This document shows positions 1 to 11,412 of a stretch of DNA of 64,000 nt, piece by piece. Both the position numbers and the translations under genes were made by a program. The notes below the pieces were generated by a model. It did no database searches and was not told the DNA's origin. It saw only the letters and a list, made by a program, of their open reading frames with translations. The stretch is from Sarcomyxa edulis (taxonomy: Eukaryota > Basidiomycota > Agaricomycetes > Agaricales > Mycenaceae), in assembly GCA_009761415.1 (NCBI GenBank), contig QUOL01000006.1:1240001-1304000 (forward strand). The letters are read 5' to 3'. Position 1 is the first letter of the stretch. Each line of letters opens with the position of its first letter.

Positions 1-1165
1 TGGTATCTTGTTCGTTCTCTCGCAGTCAATCGCGCAGCAAAGAGAGCTCGTGTCCTAGGATGAGAATGTTGTTTAGTGAAGGTCATACGGCGAAATTCTG
101 TCTAAAAATCGACATACAGGTCTGCTGCCACCTGTTCATCATCGCTTACACGACGCCGAATTGTCTCTCGAAGTTTTGATTTGGACAAGTGTCCCGGAGA
201 ATGTCTAGGGTTGCTCGACGCGATTCGGGCTAAGCGGACGTGGTATGCTCGTAGTGCCTGATAATTTGGTAGGAACGCGTCAGTAAGTCAATGACCATCA
301 AATCTCATTGAAACGCATACGTACGGTGATCGTATCTATCGTATGGGATTCTACGGATCCTAGTTTGAGGTTGAGACCGAAATCGGGCTGGAGAATGTCC
401 TCGGAAGAAGTTGAGATAGCAGGAGCGGTGTTTGTCTTTCTTTGGGTGAAAAGTTAGACGTTATCGACTGACTCAAAAACGAGAGACCTACTTGAGCGTA
501 TTCAGCAAATCCGCGATCTCTGCGAATCTTTTGACGCGTATACTCTCCTTCTTGTGGAGTACTTCTAACAGAAGTGCCACTCGATGTTTCTGCCTCAACC
601 TTTGCTGTGATTTCTCCAGCTCCGATTCTTGTGGTTAATTTTGTTAATGACGGCAGACAGCGAAACATTCATATATGGACGTACGAGACTCAGCGAGCGA
701 AGCTAGACGCTCATTGAGCTGTCTCTGATACGTCTCGACAGCCACTTTAGCACTCGAAAGACGTGATGCAGCCTTGTCCGTTGGGGACCTGGCAAGCTCG
801 AGTTCTATCGATCCAGAAGGGGCTTTCAACGCAGATTTGGCGCGACTTGTTTCGCGTAATCTGGAGAACAGGGAATTGGTGATGAGGTGTAGCAGTATAG
901 AACTCGCTTCTGCTTACTTGTGTATATGATTCCTTGCTATTGCGACCTCTTTTCTGCCTTTGACATGTTCACTGGCGAAAGAGAGTGCATCTCCTAGTCG
1001 GCCTTTGTATAGTCGCGCTAACTCCGTCTTCGTAATTGACGGCGCGTCAAGGGCTACCAGTGAATTCGATAGATTGTCGAGCGGTATGGACTGGTGTGAC
1101 AAAGAGGGTGTTTGAGACGAGGATAGGCCAGATTTCTGAACGTTGATGCGCGTTCGAGATGTCAT
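1..1165 (-). CDS. Coiled-coil protein of unknown function, cut by the window's left edge
   Basis: The ATG is at 1165-1163. Exons read in one frame after splicing: the first ends at about 916 (donor AA|GTAAG), the next begins at about 860, then further introns fall near 685-640, 500-450 and 325-255. A last visible intron (GTATGT donor, branch CACTAAAC, acceptor CCTAG near 57) keeps the frame open to base 1, so the 3' end lies outside the window. The N-terminus is Ser/Thr-rich, followed by a stretch containing LARLYKGRLGDALSFASEHV and then heptad-like helices (LAESQSELEKSQQRLRQKHR). There is no signal peptide or membrane segment. The pattern suits a structural or complex-scaffold protein, but I do not recognise the family. 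A perfect inverted repeat starts 36 bp upstream of the ATG, so promoter and 5' leader probably lie in it. Confidence 0.55.
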
Positions 1166-1201
1166 TGTGAAAAGTCTGTGAAAGGTAATCAGGCTGGACT
1201 G

Positions 1202-1875
1202 GCCGTTCGTGTGCAGTAGAAGACCTGAACAAAAAGTGAAGGTGAAGGTACAAGATTGAGTACTTCAGGACGCGACTTGAGGGTGTGGCAGAAAGAAAGA
1301 GAGAGGAAGCAAAACATTATCCCTAGAGAAGTCTTGAACCTCTGCCTTATGAGCCACGCTGCAGCGTGTGAACGGGTCTGGAGGAGCCTCATCTCTATCG
1401 TCAGATAACATTTCTGTTTAGCCATTTTGGCGATGGTGGTCATGAAACTCACCAGGATATACCAGGTCATTTTGGCCGTGTTTTGACATCCCCACTCACC
1501 TGTGTATCCTTTGCTGTGACTGAGGCTTGAAGAATAGAGGATTTGTTCATAATTATGGGATCTACAGAGACATTCTGCCCGATATTTGCCCAAAAACACG
1601 GCCAAAATGACCTGGTATATCCTGGTGAGTTTCATGACCACCATCGCCAAAATGGCTAAACAGAAATGTTATCTGACGATAGAGATGAGGCTCCTCCAGA
1701 CCCGTTCACACGCTGCAGCGTGGCTCATAAGGCAGAGGTTCAAGACTTCTCTAGGGATAATGTTTTGCTTCCTCTCTCTTTCTTTCTGCCACACCCTCAA
1801 GTCGCGTCCTGAAGTACTCAATCTTGTACCTTCACCTTCACTTTTTGTTCAGGTCTTCTACTGCACACGAACGGC
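1202..1875. repeat. Perfect long inverted repeat (283-bp arms, 108-bp spacer)
   Basis: Bases 1202-1484 are the exact reverse complement of 1593-1875. I compared the two arms along their length and saw no mismatch or gap. The spacer is 1485-1592. Matching open frames on the two strands are a by-product of the palindrome and do not look like a known protein. I see no terminal signature of a known transposon family and no clear target-site duplication. Transcription through it would give a 283-bp perfect hairpin. An assembly fold-back is an alternative that the sequence alone cannot exclude. Confidence 0.95.
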
Positions 1876-2600
1876 AATCGAGGCCATGAGTCGATGTAAC
1901 TTGTTCAATATGGCTTTCCTCGAGGTCCTCCGAGTCAAGCTATAATTAACCATTCGCTCGAGTGAGGCACAAGCATACGCTCTCATACCCAGGCCATGCC
2001 GGCCTTCCTGCCAGTGGTCTCGCAAGACTTCGTACGTGCATTCTCGACTTCCAGACTCGCGTTCGAGTCTGTGATTCTAGAGTATCAAGATTTGTCTCAA
2101 TCCGAACTCTATACAAACTCTATAGATATCTTGCGACGCACAATATTCATGGGACTTGGAGTTTGGGCCTGTGCTGCTTCATTGATCAACAACACGACCT
2201 CGGAATCCTCCCTGCACCTCGATAACCTGTTCACTACCTATAGCGTCCGAAATTTCTGCTGTAAGAATGTCCTCTCTGAACTTACTTCCCCGATCCGCAA
2301 AACACCTGGTATTGTGGGTCTATTGTATCTCTGGCATTTTTGAATCCATACTCATCCCAGATGCATATCCCGCAGCCGGAAGAACTTCGAAGTTCGTCGT
2401 TAATTATCTGACTTACATAACAACACCTTGGTCATCTGCGCATCTGGACGCGTTTTTGTTTGTCTGTGAGAAGGAGATGCACACGATGACATATTTATAG
2501 TTCGCTCGCTTATGATCCACCATCTCGATAACCCCGTACTTTCACTTTCTGCACTCTCTAGCCATACTGCACGGCTTCTGTCTCGAACATAGTACGCGTT
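1876..2600. other. Intergenic stretch between inverted repeat and kinase-like gene A
   Basis: Several open frames of 75-115 codons overlap here on both strands, but none matches a family I know or joins to neighbouring exons. It probably holds the promoter and 5' leader of the plus-strand kinase-like gene that starts at 2601. Confidence 0.4.
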
Positions 2601-4052
2601 ATGGTGAACACACTTCCTCCTCCAAGACCTCCGTGTCCCGCAACAGTAGCATGCTACGTCTGTTACGCTATTACTCACCCCCAGAGCGGTGTAGAAGACA
2701 AGGTCTGAAATTGTTTATCTTGACGCCGACAGAGAGCTGGACTGATATGACGCACAGACTCAGATACATCCCATCGACGTCTTCCGTCGCTGGGAACTTC
2801 TCGGCGAAGGTGCATCCAGCTCTCTCCATAAACCGACAGTCTGGAGGATGGTGGCTCCGCTTCTGGGATCCAAAGGATATACCTTGGATAACACTTCGTT
2901 GATCAGTGCAGAGGCCGAAGAGGAAGAAGGATATCAGCGATTGATTAAGTTCGTCAGTATACTTTCCTTCTGTGCCGTGTACGGCATCTGACGTTCGAAT
3001 TCTGTTTTAGGATCCGTTATTACAGCCAGCCAAAGATCAACACGGTCATCCAGTATTCGTGAAATGTCTTGCTGGCATTTCTCGCGTCTTTCCAGAACTA
3101 CAAATCTGGCAATCTCTACTATCGTCGAAGGAAGCAGCTGAAGATCCTCACAACCACACATTGCCTCCGATAGCTTCCATCACTTGTAGGGTAGACACGA
3201 TGTTCCCTAATAGTGGACGACCTCACGATTTTCGAGATTGGCGAGAGCTTGTCATCACCCCTAAGCTCAGGCCTTTGACCAAATCGACTGACGATCCATT
3301 CCTGCCACCTGATATCGGATCGTGCATGGATTTCTTCCAGCAGATTTTAGAGGCGAGTCTATAAGGTCTTGATGATTCCAAACGACTTACCCAAATTCTG
3401 CAGGGGATCGAATACATGCATACACGTAAAGTCGCGCACGGGGCAAGTTCCCCACCCTCTCTCTAATTGTCCAAGTCTAATATGTGTACTCTCAGGACAT
3501 CTCAGTGTACAACATCCTTACTTCTAGGTCGACCCGTCGACCTGGCGCCGTTCGATATTTCTTCGCCAATTTTGGATGTGCTTCGCTCCATAACATTGCT
3601 CAGCAACCTCCGATTATTGTCGCTCGTAAACGTCTCAATAACGCAGGCCCCGAGCATTCGATGCGTGTTCCATATAATCCTTTCCCTAACGATATCTATG
3701 CTGCCGGACTGCTGATCAAGGGATGCGTCCGCAGAAGTAGTGCTCTTGAGGACTGTGAACGAGTGAGTTTCTTCCCTTCTCAGATATTTCCGATAATATA
3801 TGTTTGTCAATGATTTCAGTGTTGGGATCGCATACCTCTCATTACCGAGCTCGTGAGCTCGATGCTGGCCCAGAATCCAGATGATCGGCCGACAGCCCAA
3901 GTAGCTTTGAGAAGTATGACGGATATACATCAGTCCCTGCCCGAGAATGTCCTTACTATTGCTCTTCAGCGTATGTATCCTCCAGTTCACCTGCGGAGCT
4001 TCTTTTCACTGACTCACTGACGATTTCTCCAGCTCTTTACTATGTTTTCTAG
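2601..4052 (+). CDS. Diverged protein-kinase-like protein, paralog A
   Basis: Paralog of the two minus-strand genes near 35 and 39.5 kb. Exons: 2601-2702, 2758 to about 2956, about 3030-3352, 3404-3442, 3496-3762, 3820-3970 and 4033-4052. Introns sit where the paralogs have theirs. Kinase landmarks: VFVK (strand 3 lysine), ELQIW (helix C), an HGD catalytic loop with asparagine (AHGDISVYNIL), then GPEHS and PFPNDIYAAG (subdomains VIII-IX). The DFG triplet is NFG: the metal-binding Asp is Asn, so activity is doubtful. Two introns use GC donors (3353 GCGAGT, 3443 GCAAGT). At the second intron, the acceptor homologous to the paralogs (3010) would break the frame. An acceptor at 3029 restores it at the cost of about six residues. 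The gene is either intact with shifted splicing or decaying. Confidence 0.6.
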
Positions 4053-4550
4053 CATTCTCCGTCACAATTGCTTCTCCCGTCGAAAGTGCCTCGATTCGTC
4101 GAGGTTACGCCTCATTGCTGCTCTCAGTGGATCCTTAGCGATCCAAGTTCAAACCCAATGAGATCGAAAGAATACGGGCCGTAATGACTTCTGTTGTTTC
4201 GATTTGATATACTTAAGTGATAAAAATGTAGGTACAGTATAGGATAGAAATGTGTGTGTGTTCTTTGGAAAGCAATAGACAGAGTCCTATGACTCCTTCC
4301 CCTGGAAGTAGACGCCAAATCGTGGACCGTCTGTGGTCGTCGGCAGCAGTATTCAGTCACCTATATCTTCCGACTGAACGAATCAGATTTAGAACATCGC
4401 CGCGAGAGGTAGACTACTGACCATCGCAAGATATTTCGGTTCTTGTTATTCTTAATCATCGGCGGTGCACAGTTCTTCCCGATGATACCTTCACAGCCTG
4501 GAGGACTAGGACAGCAATTGCGGTGTAGAAGTACCATTGGGGGCCTAGTC
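4053..4550. other. Convergent intergenic region
   Basis: This is 3' flank between the plus-strand kinase-like gene A and the minus-strand gene ending at 4551. It probably contains both transcript ends. I see no supported gene, RNA or repeat. Confidence 0.5.
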
Positions 4551-5578
4551 CTATATACGTTCTGTATCAGTATAATATCCTGTCTAAACCCTCAAGTAGG
4601 AGCATACCTCTTATGGTCCTGTATATTTCCGAAAGTTCAAGACGATGCGCGTTCGTCTGGTCCTCTATGCCATCCTTGTCTCTATCCGGAGTGACGTCCG
4701 CCTTGGCATCGTATTCAGGTCGCGGCTTATACTGCCTGAAAGGATTGCGGGAGGCCATCGGAGAGACTGACCATGGTGAAGTGACACCAGAGAGGACCTC
4801 ATCGACTTCAGATATGCATCTCATGACATCTTTAGCACCCGCACGATAATGAGAACATTCGTGACCAAGTGAATACCCGAATGGATCATTATCATTCTCT
4901 GCAAGCTCTAGCTCGTAGATGGAGTCGAAAGCTGAAGTGTCTTTGAGAGAAGAGTCTGCAGCACGCGTGTTCTCGACTCCAGACTTCCTCTTGTAAGCAC
5001 ATATGGATACAATCTCTGTGTCGCGGCTTGTCTTTCCAGATGTTGATCTCACATCCCAGGACTGAGCGCTACAGTTGCAAATATGCTTAGGCGGGTGCAC
5101 ATAGTGCGATGTTATCTGACGAGACTCTGAGTTGTGGCCTGGATAGTACGGGGAGCCTTCAGAAAAAGATGAGTCAACCTACTTTTGAAAGAAGCGAATA
5201 GAAAGAAGTCAAGACTCACCGTATATAATATTGACTGTGCCGTGGTTTTGATCGATGTCTGAGGATAACGTGCAAATAGGTGATTAGTGGGTCAAGGTAG
5301 TGCTGGGCGGCGTAGTCGATAGTAAGTACATATTGTATCTAGTGAGATTCGGAAAACAGTCAGTCATAAGAGTAAGAGGATAAGGGCAGAATGCGAGACT
5401 AACCTCTGTCGTCAGAGATTTGCATTGTCGTCGCCGACTTGCAGTCTTTGATGTGGGTGTTGTCATAATTTCTTCTCTCGTCGTTGATGTTTGTATTTCT
5501 CGTGGATTGGGACCCGCCGACGTTGTTGAGAGTGCCACCAGGGATCTCGACGTCTGTAGAATTGCTGAAGAAAGACAT
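4551..5578 (-). CDS. Hypothetical protein with MSFFSNSTDVEIPGG-type N-terminus
   Basis: ATG at 5578-5576. The first exon (5578-5404) begins MSFFSNSTDVEIPGGTLNNV and continues with a Gly/Asn/Asp-rich stretch, an opening I associate with lineage-specific Agaricomycete proteins of unknown role. Splicing then joins a possible 9-nt exon (5338-5330) to a short exon encoding IDQNHGTVNIIYG, and to the long exon 5100-4567, which is polar and rich in Ser, Glu and Asp. A final intron (GTATGC...ATACAG) gives a stop at 4551. Length is about 265-270 residues. There is no transmembrane segment or catalytic motif. C-terminal splicing is uncertain. Confidence 0.55.
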
Positions 5579-6712
5579 GGTCGATAAATAGTGCGAGATG
5601 CAGTTAGATAGGGTGACTAGGTAGAGGCTCAGCTCGTTGAGGATTGAGGAGTTGGAGAATGTATGATATATAACTGTTGCTGGTGGCGGCCTACTATAAA
5701 CAGATTACTGCGGTGACTACGGGAAAATGATGAATGACTCAGTAGAATCTATAGATAAATAGGATCTACTCACCAAATTCGGGACTTTTACCCTTGCATT
5801 ATTCATATTGATGATGCTAGGCAGTATCTGTGTCAGCGTGGGGCAGTAACAGGAAAGAGACTATAGACTATGGCAGTGCGTGGGAACGTGTCAGAGGTTC
5901 CAAGGAAGAAATCTGTCAAGTGTGGGAGGACCTGATCATCAGAAACTCCAACAGGTTGACGCGCAATTGGGGACCGGGGCGGATTGACGCTGGCGCCACC
6001 AGAATAGGCCTGTCACGGTCACTGATGTTGGTTTAGTAGCACGTGCAAACCTTATTGACATTTATTGAATTCGGCCAGATCAACCGGTAGCTCCGTTGTA
6101 AGAAGAGCGCTGAAGGTTGAGATGTTTGAAAGCTTGAAATTCAGATAAGCCAGTCAGAATCTTCAAGTGAAGAAATGTATCTTGTAGACATACCACTCAT
6201 CAAGCGTCTGTCTTCCTCGTCCCAAGCCAATTGGACGAATTAAACCGAGCTCCTCCGATCGACCTTCCCATTGGGCACGACCATTGAGGAAAAGTGACAT
6301 ATCTCCGGGAAGTGGCCGTCTCGCTGTCTTGTCAATCGTTAAGGTTAGTATGTAGAAGCGTCAAGATCGGCCTTGACTTATCGCGATCGTTGGGGGTATG
6401 CGCCGCAAGTCCGAGGCAGTAATGTGTTCTGGCTTGACGATAGGCGGTGAGATTCAATTGGTATTGATGGGTGGTTGTTGCGAAATTAAATAACGATGTA
6501 AGGAGTCGAAGATGAAAGTGATGAAGTAAATCAAATCAAAGCTCCTTATACATACCTGCACACCACCGCGTTTCATCGAACAAAGAACGACGTCCTTGCC
6601 GATAGCTGAACATTTTCGACACAGTATGGTGGTCTTGGAATTCGATGGCACTGGAGGAAAAAACACCTATATCATAGATAGGATATGTATAACATAGATC
6701 ATGGAGGAAAAC
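5579..6712. other. Region without a confident gene
   Basis: On the minus strand, 6662-6540 is open and contains a CxxC pair (TILCRKCSAIGKD) ending at a GTATGT donor. Two further open stretches follow: 6434-6380, and 6330-6190 with PLPGDMSLFLNGRAQWEG. They have good splice-like borders, but I could not join them in one frame from an ATG. They may be remnants of a small gene or a gene whose start I missed. The plus-strand open frame near 5830-6036 has no ATG at its start. Confidence 0.3.
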
Positions 6713-9197
6713 CTATAAATCATCCAAGTCGACCATCTCAAAATTACCGGCACTGTCACTTTGGGGTATAGGCGGTTTATTGCTTCCAAAACAGGCAGGC
6801 TCAGGGTCATCATCCGAATCGTCGAGATCAGGAAGTATAGCGGGCTGAACTGCAATTGAATGTGACGACTCCCCTGAGAAGGTTTTCGTCGGGGCGACGA
6901 CACCAGAGCGAATTCTTTGACCAGGCCTCGGACCAAGAGCAATCTCTTTTCGAGAGGACTGAAGAGCAGCAAGGGCTTCCAACTGGAGAAAATATGTTAA
7001 ACAACGCCGTCAGAACAAATGACTACATACCTTTTCCTGCATGGCAGAATCAGTGACACGTCGTTGTCCGCCTTTGAGCGTCGGATCGAATCCAAGCTGC
7101 TTGATGACTTGTGCAGAGTAAGCATTCTTCCCCGATTTTACCTCTGCCTGATTCGTCTCTTCTTCGTTATCTTCGTCCAGATCTACTTCATCTTTCTTCC
7201 GTTTCCGCTTCAAGGTCTCTTGCTCCCTGTCTCTCTCCTTCCCTTTCGCCTTCTTGGACTTCTTCATGTCTGCCTCATCTCGGTCATCCATCTCCTTCGC
7301 AACCTGCCTAGCTTTCATCACAGCCTTCATTCCCTCTTTATCCCTCTGTAATAGAGCCTTCAACGCCCGATCTGAGTCTTTCTCATTCTGCCTCTTCGCC
7401 TTCGCCTGCCCTTCTCTTCCCATATTCTCTCCGACATACAAATCCGTGCCTGACCCACCAACCACATGCCCCGATATAACATATGTCGCACCAGACCCTC
7501 CAGACGTAACAGCGTCCGCAGGTTTGAGACCCCACTGTTTTACAGGGTCATACGCAGGTTTCTTCCGCTTGGGCACGGATGTCGACGACATACCAGAAGT
7601 TCTATAGATACATCTCAGTGACTTTGACCAGTTCTCGGTTGTGCAATACATACCCGATAGAAAATTCAGCGCGACCAGCTCTTCGCCTTTCCACTGCATG
7701 CTGGACATGCCACTCGCAGACATCGCTGACTCTCTTGTCACACCAGCTTCCACAAACCTTGCCGTCCCTCTTTACTACTGCACACATGCCGAGGTCACGC
7801 GCTTTCCCAATGACAGCGATGGAAGAAGCCGATTCGGGAGTTAATGCGAGGATGTTGTTGGTCGGATGAGGAGTGTCGCTCGCTCGCTATCGCCACAATA
7901 AGATAAATCAGTTGAGAAATAGGAACAACGTGAGATGTAGGCGAACCTGGAAGGGTTTCAGAATCTTTGGATTGAGCAATGCGATGACGTCTCCTTCTTT
8001 CAACTTCGACATGGCCTCGAAAGCTCCTCTACTACCCCCTTTATACACTTTCTTAGGTTTACTGCCCTCCTCTTCTGTCAGAAGATCAAATCCGTCCGAC
8101 TCGAACAATAGAAGCGTAAGGAACGCGTCCCCTCGGATGACTGCTTTACCTCCCGTAGCAGATGAAGCCCCGCGCGACCGTGCACCAAAGTCAACTAGTT
8201 TGAGATTCACATACTTCTTACCACTTTTCGTATGTGCATCCTCTTTCTTCACTTTCGACGATGCGGAGGACTTCCGTTCTACCCCATTGTCATCCTCTTC
8301 TCGACCGACGCCCACAGGGGCTCTGCTAAACTTCACGGGACCACGCTCTGCGACTACAGCAATGGTCACCCAATCACCGAAAACAGGAACATCATATCCT
8401 TGTTTATCAGGAAGTAAGCGAATTGCAGAATACAGTCTCGACGGAGAGAGATAATATCGGCCTCGAAGATAGTCCTGGAAATCCTCGTGCGGAATTATGC
8501 GGGACCTGTAAAGACATATGAGTGAGGACTGTTTACCTATGAATAAGTAGGAACACGCACGAAAGCCGAATCCCTGAGTTGGGCTCTAACTGCTCAAAGG
8601 TTGGATCATCGAACGGAGGTTTGTGGTCAGCAGGACCAAGCTCGAGATCCTCAACGAGTGCTAGTCGATCGTCTCGTTTCAACGAAGAGTCAATGGTTGC
8701 TGGGTCCGGTGGAGGATGTGGTCTGTCTGAAAACGCGGATGACCGAACATGCGTGTCAGCACTTTCACTGCATTCAATTCGCTTTCTGCTGGCTGCAAGT
8801 TTTGCGACAAATGTAGATGGAGCCGGTTTCGCAATTATCACAGCTGAAGGTTGGCGCGACACGGTTCGTACGTCGTTCAAACTTTGGAGAGCAACTCGTG
8901 AAGAGGTTGATGGTCGATTGACTTGGTTCGGCTGCGGATTGGGGTCAACTTTCCTCTTCTCTAGTAGTTTTTAAGTCATTACAGAAGATATCTGAAGTAA
9001 AGTCGCGTACTAGGAGATGGTGTGGCTGGGGCGAGTAACGTTGGTTCTCGTTGCTTTCTCTTGGGTGTTCCGGGTGGTGGTGGTGGAAGTGTCACACAAG
9101 AATCTGGAGGAAGCAGGGCCTGTAGAGTCTCTATCTGTTTTCGAATATCTGCCTGTCTCTTTTCCTCTTCATGTTGGCGACTCGACGAGGATTCCAT
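6713..9197 (-). CDS. MCM10: DNA replication factor Mcm10
   Basis: Mcm10 loads with the CMG helicase, binds single-stranded DNA and recruits DNA polymerase alpha during nuclear replication initiation. The start is ATG 9197; upstream in-frame codons lack an ATG. The N-terminal part is a coiled coil (HEEEKRQADIRKQIETLQ) followed by a basic linker with KKRK. The OB fold starts around VPVFGDWVTIAVVAERGPVK and continues through KKYVNLKLVDFGARS and FKLKEGD-like SKLKEGDVIALLNPKIL. A zinc finger of Mcm10 type follows (CAVVKRDGKVCGSWCDKR...CEWH). The tail is lysine-rich and acidic, ending EMVDLDDL. About six introns. The order of coiled coil, OB fold and zinc finger matches the family. Confidence 0.93.
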
Positions 9198-9630
9198 GGA
9201 AGGACGAGGAGGAGAAGTGTGACGACGTGATGTTACGTGACTTTCAACGGCCTTGTTGACGCGCTGTTTGCTTCGCCTTTTCAAATTTCCAACTCAGATC
9301 CACCCCCGGCCATTGCCGATGAAAATAAAGTTCAAGAAACCACAATCATGCCAGCTGGAGAGTTTCAGGAAACACAATTACCGCAAGGCTTTCAAAATAG
9401 GTTTCATTTCTAATACAGTCCCAGTTGTTCGAATAGAAGAGCCTTGAACGAATTTGGGTTTTTAGTACACCCTGCACCTGTTTTTTCCGGGTTATAAAAC
9501 CGCCGTGTGGCACCCGCGCCGAGCAAGTCGCTCTTTCACTTCAGTTGCCATCATCGTGGCCTCGTTTCTTTCAATTTCGCCACGGGTATATCCTCTTTCT
9601 AGCTCCTACTCTCATCTCATTTCTGTACTC
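9198..9630. promoter_or_regulatory. Divergent promoter region, MCM10 and the plus-strand gene at 9631
   Basis: 433 bp between two divergent start codons. There is no strong TATA box or repeat. An alternative upstream start for the plus-strand gene at about 9545 would shorten it. Confidence 0.45.
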
Positions 9631-10769
9631 CATGAACAAGAATACCTCGGGTCCTTCTAATACTACCTCACTCGATCTGGATACCCAGACTACAGATCTG
9701 GCTTACAGATTGGGTTCTTTGAATCAATTTCTGGAGGCGGCACAAGCACTTGTTTGCACCTGTAATCGTCTAATTCCTACAGAATTTAGTCGACATTATA
9801 GAAAGGTAAAGCTTAAATTTGCAGTTGCCTAGACTCTGTCCCTACATGTTCTGATGAGTGCCACATCATATAGATCATCGCTCTCTTTGAGGTATTCTCA
9901 TCTACGTCTGCACACTGATTACATTTTTTTCTAACGGATAGTTCTCTATTGTAAGATTGCTCGGGGAACTCTGGAACAATCTGGATTAGAACTATACGCA
10001 TTCGTGACATGCCCAACACCCGCTTTGGTGCCTTACAAAGCTGCATATTTCGAGCTGTTACAGGCGTTACACTCTCAGCGCCATCTTGCAGATGGAAATG
10101 ACCTAAAAGGTATTTAATTAAATACAATACCCCACAGCCGACATGACCGACTCATGTAACCTATGTTTGACCCGTGAAGCCCGAACAAGCAGACTATTGC
10201 TCCCTCTGTCCTCAGGATTTGTGGTCTCTAGGAATGACACACCCTCTGACACATCTAGTAGACCATGTCTAGCTGTCCACAGGCGACACACTCGTCCATC
10301 CCGGCTGTATCACAAAAGAAGTATCTCTGAACCTGTCTCCTCGCTACTCCGTGAGTGCCACGCATATAGAGATATAATACATCCACTCCTATTGACGATA
10401 CTCTCAGCCCCAGATGCCTTTCCTCCAGCTCCTAGACCAAAGAAAATCAATCGACTTTGGTACGTAGAGAGAGACCAACCCCGATCACGGTCATTATCTC
10501 GTTCGCGGCGCCGGTCACAATCCGTCTCCCCCATACCTCCCGCCACACCAGATTCCACCGACGAGGTGGATCAAGAAAATAGCGACCCCGTTCAAATATC
10601 CGTGCCTTTTCGTCCCGTTCGACACCGCTTCGGAATATTTTGTACCAACAAGAGCTCGATGTTCCATGGCCACAAGCTGCCACGGGAGCGTGGACGTGAA
10701 CGGGATCAGGAACGAGGTCGTCCGGGTGCCGTAGCGCCATTATCAGTACCTCAATCAGTGTGCGCCTAG
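9631..10769 (+). CDS. Unknown protein with helical N-terminal part and RS/RE-rich tail
   Basis: I do not recognise this gene. From ATG 9631 the exons read MNKNTSGPS..., then RLGSLNQFLEAAQALVCTC, and across two introns to HYRK-IIALFE-IARGTLEQS. The second acceptor is the AAG at about 9956, 23 nt after the branch TTCTAAC. The next segment (ELYAFVTCPTPALVPYKAAY) looks genuinely coding. The join to the downstream frame opening at 10143 is unclear: a 28-nt gap with splice borders is too short, and a 70-nt alternative keeps the same frame. A GTGAGT...CTCAG intron lies at about 10351-10410. The tail is rich in Arg-Ser (RSRSLSRSRRRSQS) and Arg-Glu. No signal peptide is evident from 9631; an upstream in-frame start would add hydrophobic residues. 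Confidence 0.5.
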
Positions 10770-11412
10770 CAGTATCAACAATACAGAGAGAAAGAACGAG
10801 AAAGAGAGCTAATCATGTTGTACTTATATTTTTTGGAGTGAGCGTCTATCAATCCTTCGCAGCCGCTTATTCTAATATCCGCTTTCCTATTCATTCCAAC
10901 AGAACCGTCGATTTGAGAATACGAGATTGGACGTGAAGGCTGCTACATTGCAGTACTTGTTGATAATGAATATTCTGACTGGATGGAATAGGAATTTGTA
11001 ACTTTGGAGGTCCTTGGGTTTGCAACAATTTTTTTTACCGTGCATATTTCCGGACTCAAGGACTCTTGACCGCACAACATAGGCGTACGGTGCATAATTC
11101 CCTCCGTCCGCGTTTCGCAGGTAACTGGAGAAGAACATGGGAATAAAAATTCACAGTCGCCCCTGACGTTGCCAGCTGGGTTGTACATACATTTCATGAG
11201 ATAATATCGAATACAACTTCGTCTCGTAATCACCGGTCCAAGCAGTCTGTCACAGCATGTTTGGTTTCATTCCTGCTATATGAATGGGGGCATCGTCACA
11301 AGGGACCGGAAAAGGTTGGAACAAAAGCGTCGGTGAATGGACAGCCCGTCGAGTCTTCTTCCTGGTTTCATTGGCCCCCCAAGATATAGTACGAACGGCG
11401 AGAGCACTGACT
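10770..11412. other. Intergenic, convergent gene ends
   Basis: Lies between the plus-strand gene ending at 10769 and the F-box gene ending at 11413. Open frames on the minus strand (10887-11233) show no family signal. Probably 3' untranslated sequence. Confidence 0.45.

Noticed and set aside
1189..1945. Two nearly identical proteins encoded on opposite strands
   Set aside because: They arise because the inverted repeat arms read the same on each strand; there is no start context, intron pattern or family match.
5830..6036. Plus-strand small protein gene
   Set aside because: The frame has no ATG at its start and no recognisable content.
10113..10140. 28-nt intron in the unknown gene at 9631-10769
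   Set aside because: Borders look right, but 28 nt is below a credible spliceosomal intron; a longer intron gives the same frame.
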